Assembly: GCF_009827305.1 (NCBI RefSeq)
Contig: NZ_WTYJ01000003.1
Location: 124,001 to 188,000, forward strand
Length of the DNA: 64,000 nt
Source of the DNA: Croceibacterium xixiisoli
GTDB lineage: Bacteria; Pseudomonadota; Alphaproteobacteria; Sphingomonadales; Sphingomonadaceae
Direction: 5' to 3'
Position 1 is the first letter of the stretch. Each line of letters opens with the position of its first letter. The notes under the pieces are model-generated. The model was not told where the DNA came from. It did no database searches and worked only from the letters and a program-made list of their open reading frames with translations. The translations under genes were made by a program, and so were the position numbers. Positions 26,273-36,309 of this stretch are shown piece after piece.

Positions 26273-27523
26273 ATGAGCAGGATTGAAACCCCCCGCCCCA
26301 TTCGCGGCACCCAGGATATCTTCGGCCCCGACGCGGAAGCTTTCGCCCATGTGGTCGAATGCTTCGAACGGGTGCGCAAACTCTATCGCTTCCGGCGGAT
26401 CGAAATGCCGGTGTTTGAAAAGACCGAAGTGTTCTCCCGCTCGCTCGGCGAAACCACCGATGTCGTGTCGAAGGAAATGTATTCCTTCGATGATCGCGGC
26501 GGGGAATCGCTGACGCTGCGCCCGGAATTCACCGCCGGCATCGCACGCGCCTTCATCACCGACGGCTGGCAGCAATACGCCCCGCTCAAGGTTGCCACGC
26601 ATGGCCCGCTGTTCCGCTACGAGCGCCCGCAAAAGGGCCGCTATCGCCAGTTCCACCAGATCGATGCCGAAGTGATCGGCGCGGCCGAACCGCAGGCCGA
26701 TGTCGAACTGCTGGTCATGGCCGATCAGCTGCTCAAGGAACTCGGCATTGCCGACGGGGTCACCCTGAACCTCAACACGCTGGGCGATGGCGCCAGCCGC
26801 GAAGCCTGGCGCAGCGCGCTGATCGCCTATTTCCGCCAGCACCACGGCGATCTGAGCGAAGAAAGCCAAGAACGGCTGGAAAAGAATCCGCTGCGCATTC
26901 TCGACAGCAAGGATCCGCGCGACCGCCCCTTCGTCGCCGACGCGCCGCAGATCGACGATTTCCTGAGTGAAGAGGCGCGCGATTTCTTCGCCCAGGTCAC
27001 CGCCGGGCTCGATGCCGCCGGCGTTGCCTGGTCGCGCAATCCGGCGCTGGTGCGCGGGCTCGATTATTACCGCCACACCGCCTTCGAATTCATCACCGAC
27101 CGGCTCGGCGCGCAGGGCACCGTGCTCGGCGGCGGGCGCTATGACGGGCTGATGGAAAGCCTAGGCGGCGCGCCGACCCCGGCAGTCGGCTGGGCCGCCG
27201 GCATCGAACGGCTCGCCATGCTGGTGCAGGGTGATGGGCAGGGCGGCGGCGAATTGCCTGCCGATGTCATCGTGGTGGTCGAAAACGATGCAGTCATGCT
27301 CGACGGCGTCGGCGCTGCCGCACAGCTGCGCCGCGCGGGCCTGTCGGTGGACATGATCGCCAGCGGATCGCCGCGCAAGCGCTTCGACAAGGCGGTCAAG
27401 CTCGGCGCGAAAGCGATCCTGGCGCTCAACCCGGGCGATGCCGGCACGCAGCACCGCCTGCGCGCGGAACCGGATTTTGCCGCCGTGGTTGATTCCGCTC
27501 TCGCCGGCTATCGCTGGCAGTGA
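26273..27523 (+). CDS. hisS: Histidine--tRNA ligase
   Basis: A 416-residue class II aminoacyl-tRNA synthetase that charges tRNA(His). Motifs in order: [14 protein letters not shown] at the start, [13 protein letters not shown] (motif 1 region), [19 protein letters not shown] (motif 2), the histidine-specific [23 protein letters not shown], and motif 3 [13 protein letters not shown]-terminal anticodon-binding domain follows. The length is usual. It heads a plus-strand run hisS-prfA-prmC with gaps of 28 and 7 nt, a translation operon. The divergent M61 gene starts 93 nt away. Confidence 0.97.
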   Translation: MSRIETPRPIRGTQDIFGPDAEAFAHVVECFERVRKLYRFRRIEMPVFEKTEVFSRSLGETTDVVSKEMYSFDDRGGESLTLRPEFTAGIARAFITDGWQQYAPLKVATHGPLFRYERPQKGRYRQFHQIDAEVIGAAEPQADVELLVMADQLLKELGIADGVTLNLNTLGDGASREAWRSALIAYFRQHHGDLSEESQERLEKNPLRILDSKDPRDRPFVADAPQIDDFLSEEARDFFAQVTAGLDAAGVAWSRNPALVRGLDYYRHTAFEFITDRLGAQGTVLGGGRYDGLMESLGGAPTPAVGWAAGIERLAMLVQGDGQGGGELPADVIVVVENDAVMLDGVGAAAQLRRAGLSVDMIASGSPRKRFDKAVKLGAKAILALNPGDAGTQHRLRAEPDFAAVVDSALAGYRWQ

Positions 27524-27551
27524 CACCGGGCAGGATCGGACCCGCAAGCGC

Positions 27552-28619
27552 ATGAGCATTCCTGACGATCGGCTGGCGCAGATCATCCACCGCTTTGCGG
27601 AGCTGGAGGCGCGCATGGCCTCCGGCCAGCTCGAAGGCGAAGCCTTCGTCGCCGCCAGCCGCGATTATGCCGAACTCGAACCCGTGGCCAAGGCTGCGGC
27701 AGAGGTGCGCGAACTGCGTCAGGAAGTGGTCGAACTGGCCGTGCTGACCCAGGATCCGGAAATGCAGGCCATTGCGGAGGAGGAACTGGCCCAGCTGCGC
27801 CAACGCCTGCCTGATGCCGAACGTGATCTCGCGCTCGCCCTGCTGCCGCGCGATGCCGCCGATGCGCGCCCGGCCATGCTGGAAATCCGCGCCGGCACCG
27901 GGGGCGATGAAGCCGCGCTGTTCGCGGCCGATCTCTTCCGCATGTATGAACGCTATGCCGCCGATCAGGGCTGGCGCGTCGAACCGATCAGCATGAACGC
28001 CAATGATATCGGCGGCTTCAAGGAAATCGTCGCCAATGTCGCGGGCAGCGGCGTTTTCGCCCGGCTGAAGTTCGAAAGCGGCGTCCATCGCGTGCAGCGC
28101 GTGCCCGTCACCGAAAGCGGCGGCCGCATCCACACCTCCGCCGCCACCGTCGCGATCCTGCCCGAACCGACCGAGGTCGATGTGCAGATCAACGACAACG
28201 ATCTCAAGATCGACATCTACCGCGCCTCGGGCGCCGGCGGGCAGCACGTCAACACCACCGATTCGGCGGTCCGCATCACCCATCTGCCCAGCGGCATCGT
28301 GGTGATCCAGCAGGACGAACGCAGCCAGCACAAGAATCGCGCCAAGGCGATGCAGGTGCTGCGCGCGCGCCTCTATGAAAAAATGCGCAGCGAGGCCCAG
28401 GGCGCAGAGGCGGAGGCGCGCAAGGCCATGGTCGGTTCGGGCGACCGCTCCGAACGCATCCGCACCTACAATTTCCCGCAGGGGCGCGTCACCGATCACC
28501 GCATCGGCCTGACCCTGCACAAGCTGGCCGAAGTGCTCGAAGGGCCAGGGCTGGGCGAGCTGGTCGATGCGTTGATCGCCGAAGACCAGGCCAAGCGGCT
28601 GTCCGCCATCGGCGAATGA
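27552..28619 (+). CDS. prfA: Peptide chain release factor 1
   Basis: A 355-residue class I release factor that reads UAA and UAG stop codons. The codon-recognition tripeptide is P-V-T in [18 protein letters not shown] (equivalent to PAT in E. coli), and the peptidyl-hydrolysis motif GGQ is at 229-231 in [17 protein letters not shown]. The C-terminal [20 protein letters not shown] is also standard. The Gln of GGQ is the target of PrmC, encoded immediately downstream. Confidence 0.97.
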   Translation: MSIPDDRLAQIIHRFAELEARMASGQLEGEAFVAASRDYAELEPVAKAAAEVRELRQEVVELAVLTQDPEMQAIAEEELAQLRQRLPDAERDLALALLPRDAADARPAMLEIRAGTGGDEAALFAADLFRMYERYAADQGWRVEPISMNANDIGGFKEIVANVAGSGVFARLKFESGVHRVQRVPVTESGGRIHTSAATVAILPEPTEVDVQINDNDLKIDIYRASGAGGQHVNTTDSAVRITHLPSGIVVIQQDERSQHKNRAKAMQVLRARLYEKMRSEAQGAEAEARKAMVGSGDRSERIRTYNFPQGRVTDHRIGLTLHKLAEVLEGPGLGELVDALIAEDQAKRLSAIGE

Positions 28620-28626
28620 CCGGCCG

Positions 28627-29502
28627 ATGACCCTTCCCGATACGGTCGCGGCAGCGCTGCGGGCGGCAAGCGATCGGCTGGCGGCGGTCTCGGACACCGC
28701 CCGGCTCGATGCCGAGCTGCTGCTGGCCCATGCGCTGGGCGTCACCCGGTCCGATCTGCTGCTGCGGCACATGCGCGATCCCTCGCCTGCCGGTTTCGCT
28801 CCGCTGGTGGAGCGGCGGCTGCAGCGTGAACCGATCGCCTACATCATCGGGCGGCAGGAATTCTACGGCCTCGATCTGGCAGTCTCGCCCGCCGTGCTGA
28901 TCCCGCGCGGGGACAGCGAAACGCTGATCGAGGCGGCACAGGGCGCCTTCCCCGCCGATCCGCCCGCGCGCCTGCTGGATCTGGGCACCGGCTCGGGCGC
29001 GCTGCTGCTCGCCGCGCAGAGCCTGTGGCCAGCGGCGGAGGCCTGGGGCATCGATCGTTCGCCCGACGCGCTGGCCGTGGCGCAGGCCAATGCCGCATCG
29101 CTGGGTATGGGCGCGCAGTTCCGCATCGCCGATTGGCAGCAGGCGGGCTGGACCGAGGGGCTGGGCCGGTTCGATCTGATTCTCGCCAACCCGCCCTATG
29201 TCGAAGATGACGCCGCGCTTGACGCGGATGTGCGCGATTGGGAACCGGCTGGCGCGCTGTTTTCCGGTCCCGACGGGCTCGACGATTATCGCATCCTCGT
29301 TCCGCAGTTGCCGGGCCTGATGACGCAGGGCGGCTGCGCCTTGGTCGAAATCGGCTGGGCCCAGGCGGATGCTGTGGCCGCGATTGCAGCCGGGGCAGGG
29401 CTGTCATCCCAACTCCATCGCGATCTGGGCGGCCGGCCGCGTGCGCTTTGTCTGCGATTGGGGCTTGGCAAACAGGATTCGAATGGTTACCTGCCCTCGT
29501 AA
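28627..29502 (+). CDS. prmC: Peptide chain release factor N(5)-glutamine methyltransferase
   Basis: A 291-residue SAM-dependent methyltransferase that methylates the GGQ glutamine of release factors, raising termination efficiency. SAM-binding motif I is LLDLGTGSGALLLA and the catalytic N-P-P-Y is in LILANPPYVEDD. The N-terminal helical domain that docks the release factor contains RLDAELLLAHALGV, and the YIIGRQEFYGL stretch precedes the core, as in PrmC. It starts 7 nt after prfA, matching the enzyme-substrate gene pair seen in many bacteria. Confidence 0.96.
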   Translation: MTLPDTVAAALRAASDRLAAVSDTARLDAELLLAHALGVTRSDLLLRHMRDPSPAGFAPLVERRLQREPIAYIIGRQEFYGLDLAVSPAVLIPRGDSETLIEAAQGAFPADPPARLLDLGTGSGALLLAAQSLWPAAEAWGIDRSPDALAVAQANAASLGMGAQFRIADWQQAGWTEGLGRFDLILANPPYVEDDAALDADVRDWEPAGALFSGPDGLDDYRILVPQLPGLMTQGGCALVEIGWAQADAVAAIAAGAGLSSQLHRDLGGRPRALCLRLGLGKQDSNGYLPS

Positions 29503-29676
29503 GGCCATGCGGTGCGGTGCTTATCCTGCGCGGGGCTTTTTAACTTCATCTCTCACATCAGCATTGGCGGTGTACCGCCACGGGTTTGGACAGATGGGGA
29601 TCGCGCAGCGCGACGCGCGCCGTGACGGGAGTTGATTGACCGGTGTTGCCGGTCCCAGTGAGGAAGTGACATTCCC

Positions 29677-30489
29677 TTGAACAACAATCGAAACAACAAC
29701 AATAACAACAACAACCGTCGTCGTGGTCGCGGCAACAACCGCGGATCGAACGGTGGGCAGCAGCTCAACCGGATCGACAGCCGCGCGCGGGGCAATGCGC
29801 CACAGCTGCTGGAAAAATACCGGAAGCTGGCCCATGATGCCTCGCTGAACGGCGACCGGGTGCAGACCGAATATTACCTGCAGTTCGCCGATCACTATTT
29901 CCGTGTGCTGGCCGACAGCAAGGTGCAGAAGGACGAATTCCGCGCCCGTCGGGACAATGATCGCGATCCCGCTGACGAAGATGAAGCGGAAGATTTCGAC
30001 GATCTGGATCAGGGCAATCGCCAGCCGGCTCCGCAGCAGCAGCGCAACCAGCGCCGCCCGCGCGACGAAGAATCCGAAGCCGTTCAGGAAGGCGTAGCCG
30101 CCACCGAAGGCAGCCAGGACGACGAACCGGAAATCGACAATCCGTTCCTTCGTGATGTCCGCCCGGCGGCTGCCCCGCGCACCCCGCGTCCCCGCACCCG
30201 CGCCCCCCGGCGCGAACAGGCGGAAGATGCCGGTACTGCTGCAGAGGAACCGCAGGCAGAAGCCCGTGCCGAACCTCGGGAGCCCCGCGAACCGCGTCGG
30301 GCGCGTGCTTCGGCCAAGACCGAATCGGCCAGCCTCGATCCGGGCCTGCTGCCGCCGTCGATCCCGCGTGACACCAGCGAAGATGCGCCCGCCGACGAGG
30401 AAAAGCCCCGTCGCGCACCCCGTGCCCGCACCCGCCGCCCCCGTTCGACCGAGGATGGCGGTGAAGAGGCGCTCGAAACCGTCAGCTGA
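29677..30489 (+). CDS. DUF4167 domain-containing protein
   Basis: A 270-residue low-complexity protein typical of alphaproteobacteria. It opens with an Asn run (MNNNRNNNNNNNNRRRGRG) encoded by AAC/AAT repeats, then the conserved DUF4167 core DSRARGNAPQLLEKYRKLAHDAS and ADHYFRVLAD (quoted in parts). The rest is disordered, with alternating acidic and Arg/Pro-rich stretches. An RNA-binding role is a guess from its basic, Gly/Asn-rich start. The TTG start has GAGGAAG (29660-29666) upstream. It follows prmC after 174 nt that hold no clear gene. Confidence 0.85.
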   Translation: MNNNRNNNNNNNNRRRGRGNNRGSNGGQQLNRIDSRARGNAPQLLEKYRKLAHDASLNGDRVQTEYYLQFADHYFRVLADSKVQKDEFRARRDNDRDPADEDEAEDFDDLDQGNRQPAPQQQRNQRRPRDEESEAVQEGVAATEGSQDDEPEIDNPFLRDVRPAAAPRTPRPRTRAPRREQAEDAGTAAEEPQAEARAEPREPREPRRARASAKTESASLDPGLLPPSIPRDTSEDAPADEEKPRRAPRARTRRPRSTEDGGEEALETVS

Positions 30490-30605
30490 TTGCTGACATT
30501 TCCCAATCCGGCGGGCCACCCGGTCCGCCGATTGGCCGGCTCTCTATCTGGAGAGCCTGGAAACTGGCTCTTGCGGATCTTGGCCGGCCGGGCCACGGGG
30601 CGGCC

Positions 30606-32180
30606 ATGCGCCTGCTCGCTCCCCTGGCTGCTCTGGCAGACCGTCGTCCGCGGCTCGCCGCGCTGATTCTCGGCATTCTGGCTGCTACCGGCTTCGCCCC
30701 GCTGGGGCTGTGGCCGATCGCGATGCTCGCCATGGGGTTGTTCGGCTGGCAGATCAGCCGCACCCCGACCGTGCGGCAGACGGCTTGGACGGGCTGGTTC
30801 TTCGGTCTGGGCCATTTCACCTTCGGCAACAACTGGATCGCCACCGCCTTCACCTATCAGGCGGAAATGCCGGCAGTGCTCGGCTGGTTCGCCGTCCCCC
30901 TGCTGGCGCTGTATCTGGCGATCTTCCCCGCGCTTGCTGCGGCTGGCGCGCGCGCGCTGGGCGGCACCGGGCGGCGCTGGGCGCTGGTTCCCGCGCTGGC
31001 GGCGTGCTGGACGCTATCGGAAATGCTGCGCGCAGTGCTGTTCACCGGCTACCCGTGGAACCCTTTCGCCGTGACCCTGCTCGGGCCCTTCACGCGCCCG
31101 GGCCTCGCCGTCCTGGCCCCATGGATGGGCACCTATGCGCTCTCGGGCCTGGCTGTAGGTGCCGCGCTGGCGCTGGTGCTGGCGCTGAGTGACCGCCGCT
31201 ATCCGGCCTTCGCCGGCGGTTGCGCGGTGCTGCTGGCGGGCATGCTGTTTCCTGTCGGCAAGGGGGCGGAAGGAACCCAGGCCTTCACGCTGGTGCAGCC
31301 GAACATCGGGCAGGATGTGCTCAACGAACCGGAATATTTCGAGGCGAATTTCGTCCGCCTCGCGGAACAGACCCCGCCGCGCACGCCGGGGGTGAAGCGG
31401 ATCGTGCTGTGGCCCGAATCGGGCATGGCCGATTATCTGCGCCCCGGCTATCCGCAGCGGCTCTACAACGCCACCACTACGTTGGGTAACCCCGCTGCCG
31501 CCCGCGCGCGTATCGCCCGGCTGATCGGGCCGGACAGCACGCTGCTGACCGGGGCGGTGGATCTGAAGATAACCGGCGGGCGCATCTCCGGCGCCTACAA
31601 TTCGGTCACCGCCCTGAACGGGCAGGGCGATATCATCGGCAGCTATTCCAAGGCGCATCTGGTGCCCTATGGCGAATATCTGCCGATGCGCTGGCTGCTC
31701 GAACCGCTCGGTATCAGCCGGCTGGTCCCCGGCGCGATCGATTTCATTCCCGGCCCTGGCCCCGGCTCGATCGATCTGGGCCCCTATGGCAATGTCGGGG
31801 TGCAGATCTGCTATGAAATCGTGTTTTCGGGCCAGACGGTCGGCCATGCGGTCCGCCCGGCGTTCCTCTTCAATCCGTCGAATGATGGCTGGTTCGGCCA
31901 TTTCGGCCCGCCACAGCATCTGGCCCAGGCGCGGATGCGCGCGATCGAGGAAGGCCTGCCGGTCCTGCGCGCCACCACCAGCGGCATCAGCGCGGTGATC
32001 GATGCGCGCGGCGTCGTGCGCGATTATCTGCCGACCGGTCAGGCGGGGCGGATCGACGGGCTGGTGCCCCCGGCCGCGCCGCCCACGCTGTTTGCGCGCT
32101 GGGGTCTGCTGCTGTCCCTTGGGTGGGGCATAATCTTCCTTGTGTGCGGCCTTGTTGCAACGCGGCACCGGCCCGGTTAG
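30606..32180 (+). CDS. lnt: Apolipoprotein N-acyltransferase
   Basis: A 524-residue inner-membrane enzyme that adds the third acyl chain to lipoproteins after Lgt and LspA, needed for export to the outer membrane. The first 220 residues are membrane helices. The periplasmic nitrilase-like domain carries the catalytic triad: Glu in LWPESGMADY, Lys in YSKAHLVPYGEYLP and Cys in VGVQICYEIVF. A final membrane helix (LLLSLGWGIIFLVCGLV) anchors the C-terminus. Several lipoproteins encoded in this window would be its substrates. metK begins 48 nt downstream. Confidence 0.95.
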   Translation: MRLLAPLAALADRRPRLAALILGILAATGFAPLGLWPIAMLAMGLFGWQISRTPTVRQTAWTGWFFGLGHFTFGNNWIATAFTYQAEMPAVLGWFAVPLLALYLAIFPALAAAGARALGGTGRRWALVPALAACWTLSEMLRAVLFTGYPWNPFAVTLLGPFTRPGLAVLAPWMGTYALSGLAVGAALALVLALSDRRYPAFAGGCAVLLAGMLFPVGKGAEGTQAFTLVQPNIGQDVLNEPEYFEANFVRLAEQTPPRTPGVKRIVLWPESGMADYLRPGYPQRLYNATTTLGNPAAARARIARLIGPDSTLLTGAVDLKITGGRISGAYNSVTALNGQGDIIGSYSKAHLVPYGEYLPMRWLLEPLGISRLVPGAIDFIPGPGPGSIDLGPYGNVGVQICYEIVFSGQTVGHAVRPAFLFNPSNDGWFGHFGPPQHLAQARMRAIEEGLPVLRATTSGISAVIDARGVVRDYLPTGQAGRIDGLVPPAAPPTLFARWGLLLSLGWGIIFLVCGLVATRHRPG

Positions 32181-32228
32181 GACGCCTGCTCTTGCGAAGC
32201 TAATCCCATTGGAGGGAACGGGCCGTCT

Positions 32229-33440
32229 ATGCGCCAGAATTACCTGTTTACGTCCGAGAGCGTTTCCGAAGGCCACCCTGACAAGGTTGCAGATCAGATT
32301 TCCGACGCGATCGTCGATCTGTTCCTGTCCAAGGATCCCGAAGCGCGCGTCGCCTGCGAAACGCTCACCACCACGCAGCTGGTGGTGCTGGCCGGGGAAA
32401 TCCGCGGCAAGGGCATCATGGACGAAGCCGGCAATTGGGCGCCCGGCGTGCCTGAGGAAATCGAACAGACCGTGCGCGCCACGGTGAAACGGATCGGTTA
32501 CGAACAGGATGGTTTCCACTGGGAAACGCTCAAGTTCTACAACAATCTGCACCCGCAGTCGGCCCATATCGCCCAGGGTGTCGATTCCAGCGGCAACAAG
32601 GATGAAGGCGCCGGCGACCAGGGCATCATGTTCGGTTTCGCCTGCGATGAAACCCCCGATCTGATGCCGGCAACGCTGGATTACAGCCACAAGATCCTGG
32701 AACGGATGGCGGCAGACCGCCACGCCAAGACCGCCCCCTTCCTCGAACCCGATGCCAAGAGCCAGGTCACGCTGAAGTTCGAAGACGGCAAGCCGGTGGC
32801 CGCCACCGCCATCGTCGTCTCGACCCAGCACGCCAAGGGCTATGATCAGGGCGCGCAGGAAGCGGAACTCAAGGCTTATGTGAAGCAGGTCGTGGCCGAT
32901 ATCCTGCCCGCCGAACTGCTCAGCGACGCCACCGAATATCACATCAACCCGACCGGCACGTTCGAAATCGGCGGCCCTGATGGCGACGCCGGCCTGACCG
33001 GGCGCAAGATCATCGTTGATACCTATGGCGGCGCTGCGCCCCATGGCGGCGGCGCTTTCAGCGGCAAGGATCCGACCAAGGTCGATCGTTCGGCCGCCTA
33101 TATCACCCGCTATCTGGCCAAGAACATCGTCGCCGCCGGCCTCGCCCGTCGCGTCACCATCCAGCTGGCCTATGCCATCGGCGTCTCCAAGCCGCTGTCG
33201 CTCTATGTCGATACCCATGGCACCGGCACGGTGGCTGACGACGCCATCGAAGCAGCCATCGGCAGCATTGAAAAGCTCGGCGGCCTTACCCCGCGCGGCA
33301 TCCGCACCCATCTGGGTCTGAACAAGCCGATCTATGCCCAGACGGCGGCCTACGGCCATTTTGGGCGCAAGGCGGAAGGCGACAGCTTCCCCTGGGAAAA
33401 GACCGATCTGGTCGACGATCTGAAGGCGGCCCTCGCCTGA
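32229..33440 (+). CDS. metK: S-adenosylmethionine synthetase
   Basis: A 403-residue enzyme that makes S-adenosylmethionine from ATP and methionine. Recognisable blocks are [20 protein letters not shown] at the N-terminus, [13 protein letters not shown], the P-loop-like [19 protein letters not shown] and ITIQ-type strand [22 protein letters not shown] lies upstream of the ATG. Its product feeds TrmB, PrmC and the exported methyltransferase encoded elsewhere in the window. A bidirectional terminator follows. Confidence 0.97.
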   Translation: MRQNYLFTSESVSEGHPDKVADQISDAIVDLFLSKDPEARVACETLTTTQLVVLAGEIRGKGIMDEAGNWAPGVPEEIEQTVRATVKRIGYEQDGFHWETLKFYNNLHPQSAHIAQGVDSSGNKDEGAGDQGIMFGFACDETPDLMPATLDYSHKILERMAADRHAKTAPFLEPDAKSQVTLKFEDGKPVAATAIVVSTQHAKGYDQGAQEAELKAYVKQVVADILPAELLSDATEYHINPTGTFEIGGPDGDAGLTGRKIIVDTYGGAAPHGGGAFSGKDPTKVDRSAAYITRYLAKNIVAAGLARRVTIQLAYAIGVSKPLSLYVDTHGTGTVADDAIEAAIGSIEKLGGLTPRGIRTHLGLNKPIYAQTAAYGHFGRKAEGDSFPWEKTDLVDDLKAALA

Positions 33441-33485
33441 TGATCCACCTCCTGCCGGGCTGAAAGGTCCGGCAAGACGGCGTGA

Positions 33486-33524
33486 AAAAGGGCGGCGCCG
33501 GTTCTCCGGTGCCGCCCTTTTCGT
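33486..33524. terminator. Bidirectional terminator between metK and the MFS gene
   Basis: A 16-bp stem with one G-T wobble (33486-33501 paired with 33506-33521, TTCT loop) starts in AAAA and ends in TTTT. Both strands therefore carry a T-tail, suiting the convergent genes on either side. Confidence 0.85.
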
Positions 33525-33541
33525 TTCAGCCTGTCACCGCC

Positions 33542-34837
33542 TCAATGCAGATGCACGGTATTGCTGGTCCGGCTGGCGGGCAGATCCTTGCGCAGATGCC
33601 GCCCGGCCAGCACATAATGCGTGCCCGCCCACAGATAGAGCGTGGCGAAGCTCGCCATGGCCACGGCCAGCGCCTGGCCGTTGGGATATCCCATCTGCCG
33701 CATCAGATAATCGCTCAGCATGCCCAGCCCCAGCGGGCCCAGGCCTTGGCCGATCAGGCCATAGATCGCGCCCAGCACGGCGGCGCCGGTGGCGCGCATG
33801 CGCGGGTGCAGCAGATTCTGGAACGTGCCCGATGTGATCCCGAGATAGGTATATTGGAATAATGCGGCGATGGTCATCACCACCAGCAGCACGGCGATGC
33901 TGTCGCTGGTGATGGCAAAGATATAGAGCGGCGCGGCAATCAGCAGGCAGATGCCCGGCAACAGGCCATAGACGGCGGGATTGTTCTTCCCCAGCCAGTC
34001 GGCCAGCCGCCCGCCGATGATCACCGATATCGCCCCGGGGAAACTGGCCAGCATGCCGGATACCAGCCCGGCCTGCACCAGCGTGAATTCGAATTTGCGC
34101 ACCAGCAGCAGCGCGACGAAGCTGTTGAGCGCGAAGCCGATCATCGATGCCACGGTCGATCCGAACAGCAATTGCCGCGCGCTGGCCAGGCCGAACAGCC
34201 GGCCGAACACCGCCTTGATCCCCGGCACATCCTCGTCCGCACCCGGATCATGCCGTCCGCGCGGCGGCTCGGCCACGAACAGCCAGGCCAGCACAGCCAG
34301 CACCAGCCCGGGGGCCGCCGCCACCAGAAATGCCGTGCGCCAGCCGTAATGCTGCCCCACCCAGGCGCCGCCCGCCGCCCCGATCAGCGCGCCGACCGGC
34401 GGCGCCAGCAACAGCACGGACATGGCCGTGGCGCGCTTTTCCGGCGGGAAGTAATCTGAAATCACTGATTGCGTGGCGGGCAGGCCCACGGCTTCACCCA
34501 CGCCCACGCCGATCCGCGCCAGCAGCAGATGGATCCAGTTGGCGGCATAGCCGCACAGTGCGGTGGCGACCGACCAGGCAAAGGTGCCAAAGGCGATCAG
34601 CGACAGCCGATGGCCGCGCTCGGCATGGCGGGCGACGAAAATCCCCAGTCCGACATTCAGCACGGCAAAGGCCAGCCCGGTCAGCAGCCCCACTTGGGTG
34701 TCGCTCAGGCTGAATTCGGCCTGGATCGGGATCGCCAGCACATTCAGCACGATCCGGTCGATGAAGCCGACCGTGCTGATCGCCATCAGGATGATCAGGG
34801 CCAGCCACGGGGAATCGCGGCGTGTCGCCAATGCCAT
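33542..34837 (-). CDS. MFS transporter
   Basis: A 431-residue major facilitator superfamily permease with about twelve membrane helices. The N-terminal half has IDRIVLNVLAIPIQAEF with the conserved Asp-Arg of helix 1, the loop 2-3 pattern FVARHAERGHR, and a helix 4-5 region RIGVGVGEAVGLPATQSVISD. This N-terminal profile resembles the spinster-like/hexuronate group of MFS carriers often found in sphingomonads, but the substrate cannot be assigned. It is followed on the same strand by no close gene, and it converges on metK. Confidence 0.88.
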   Translation of the reverse strand: MALATRRDSPWLALIILMAISTVGFIDRIVLNVLAIPIQAEFSLSDTQVGLLTGLAFAVLNVGLGIFVARHAERGHRLSLIAFGTFAWSVATALCGYAANWIHLLLARIGVGVGEAVGLPATQSVISDYFPPEKRATAMSVLLLAPPVGALIGAAGGAWVGQHYGWRTAFLVAAAPGLVLAVLAWLFVAEPPRGRHDPGADEDVPGIKAVFGRLFGLASARQLLFGSTVASMIGFALNSFVALLLVRKFEFTLVQAGLVSGMLASFPGAISVIIGGRLADWLGKNNPAVYGLLPGICLLIAAPLYIFAITSDSIAVLLVVMTIAALFQYTYLGITSGTFQNLLHPRMRATGAAVLGAIYGLIGQGLGPLGLGMLSDYLMRQMGYPNGQALAVAMASFATLYLWAGTHYVLAGRHLRKDLPASRTSNTVHLH

Positions 34838-35002
34838 AAATTTCCTCTCCCGCCTTTGGGGCCCCTTGTCTGGCCCTTCATTCCGGCTGTGTCGGGCAGA
34901 TCATGCCAAGCGGATCGCCACTTGGCGAGCCTGCAACTGTAATGATTTGCACCGGTCAAACGGGGGACGGGTGCCGCCGCTGTCCGGCGGGGATCAGGCC
35001 CT

Positions 35003-35677
35003 TCAAATGGCGCGGAAATCTGCCGTGATGGCTCCGGCTGCGGCCAGTTCCGCCTCATGCCCGGCCTCGCGCCATGTCTCCGCCAGCGCGGCCGTTTCCC
35101 ATTCCAGCATCGCCGGATGCGCCAATATATGGTCGACCCATTGCGATCCTGCCGCGCCCACATCGATGCCATAGGTGCGGATGCGGAAGGCCACGGGCGC
35201 ATAGAAGGCATCCGCCGCGCTGAACGCCGGCCCGGCCAGCCAGGGCCCGCCGAAGCTTTGCAGCCCTTCGGCAAAAATCTCCCCGATCCGGGCGATGTCA
35301 CGGTCCAGCGCGGGCGAACAGGGCTGGGCGGCAATCCGCACCCCGACATTCATCGTCCGGTCGTTGCGCAGGGCGCCGAAACCGCCGTGCATTTCCGCCA
35401 CCACCGCCTGGGCAAAGGCGCGTGCATCGGGGTCGGTGGGCCAGACGCCATCATGCCGGTCCGCCAGATAGAGCGTGATGCCCAGCGAATCCCAGATCCG
35501 CCGATCGCCATCGATCAGCAGCGGCACCTGTCCCGTGGGCGAAAATTCCCGGAAGGCGGCATAGTTTTCGGCCTGCAGGAAGGGCTCGATCCGCTCGGTG
35601 AACGGAATATCGAGCCCCCGCATCAGCAGCCAGGGGCGCAGCGACCAGCTGGAATAGTTCCGGTTGGCGGTGATCAG
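35003..35677 (-). CDS. Glutathione S-transferase family protein, probable CTG start
   Basis: A 224-residue GST-like protein. The N-terminal thioredoxin fold begins [20 protein letters not shown], the usual start of this alphaproteobacterial GST group, with the cis-Pro region [19 protein letters not shown]. The C-terminal helical domain includes [20 protein letters not shown]. No ATG, GTG or TTG lies near the conserved N-terminus; the nearest upstream in-frame ATG (35839) is 54 codons away inside the preceding gene. A CTG at 35677 overlaps the TGA of that gene (CTGA), so translation probably reinitiates there by coupling. A sequencing error is the alternative. Specific substrate unknown. Confidence 0.85.
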   Translation of the reverse strand: MITANRNYSSWSLRPWLLMRGLDIPFTERIEPFLQAENYAAFREFSPTGQVPLLIDGDRRIWDSLGITLYLADRHDGVWPTDPDARAFAQAVVAEMHGGFGALRNDRTMNVGVRIAAQPCSPALDRDIARIGEIFAEGLQSFGGPWLAGPAFSAADAFYAPVAFRIRTYGIDVGAAGSQWVDHILAHPAMLEWETAALAETWREAGHEAELAAAGAITADFRAI

Positions 35678-36309
35678 CGGAGATAATGCGCGGTGGTCTT
35701 GGCGGCGATTTCCTCGGCCGTGACGCCCGGCGCGAGCTCCTTCAACCGGAACGGGCTGGCGTGATCGTCGCGTTGGAACACCGCCAGATCGGTGATGATC
35801 ATGTCCACCACATTGCGCCCGGTCAGCGGTAGGCTGCATTCGGGAATGAACTTGGCCGAACCATCCTTGGAAACATGCTCCATCACCACGATGATCTTCT
35901 TCACCCCGGCCACCAGATCCATCGCGCCGCCCATGCCCTTGATCAGCTTGCCCGGGATCATCCAGTTGGCGATATCGCCCCCTTCGGATACTTCCATGGC
36001 GCCCAGCACGGTCAGGTCGATATGCCCACCCCGGATCATGGCAAAGCTGGCGGCGCTGTCGAAATAGGCGGTCTGCGGCAGCTCGCTGATCGTCTGCTTG
36101 CCGGCATTGATCAGATCGGCGTCCACCTCATCGGCATAGGGGAAGGGGCCGATGCCCAGCATCCCGTTCTCGCTCTGCAGTGTCACCTCCACCCCGGCCG
36201 GGATGTGGTTGGCCACCAGCGTCGGGATCCCGATGCCGAGATTGACGTAAAACCCGTCCTGCAGTTCCTGCGCGGCACGGGCGGCGATCTGGTCACGTGT
36301 CCAGGACAT
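35674..36309 (-). CDS. scoB: 3-oxoacid CoA-transferase subunit B
   Basis: A 211-residue beta subunit of a class I CoA-transferase that moves CoA between succinyl-CoA (or another donor) and acetoacetate or a related 3-oxo acid. The catalytic Glu is in [35 protein letters not shown] at the start and [18 protein letters not shown] are family blocks. Its ATG overlaps the stop of subunit A by one base (TGATG), so the pair is translationally coupled. With the 3-hydroxybutyryl-CoA dehydrogenase elsewhere in the window it could support ketone body or polyhydroxybutyrate use; that link is inference. Confidence 0.95.
   Translation of the reverse strand: MSWTRDQIAARAAQELQDGFYVNLGIGIPTLVANHIPAGVEVTLQSENGMLGIGPFPYADEVDADLINAGKQTISELPQTAYFDSAASFAMIRGGHIDLTVLGAMEVSEGGDIANWMIPGKLIKGMGGAMDLVAGVKKIIVVMEHVSKDGSAKFIPECSLPLTGRNVVDMIITDLAVFQRDDHASPFRLKELAPGVTAEEIAAKTTAHYLR

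Noticed and set aside
26180-27076. Upstream extension of the M61 peptidase frame by about 300 codons.
   Set aside because: It lies antisense to hisS; the signal peptide right after ATG 26179 shows where the protein begins.
32181-32228. Possible SAM/SAH riboswitch before metK, suggested by CCATTGGAG next to the start codon, similar to the ribosome-binding end of such riboswitches.
   Set aside because: I could not draw the required upstream hairpin or the pseudoknot pairing with this segment; the 48-nt gap is short and the similarity is explained by a normal ribosome-binding site.
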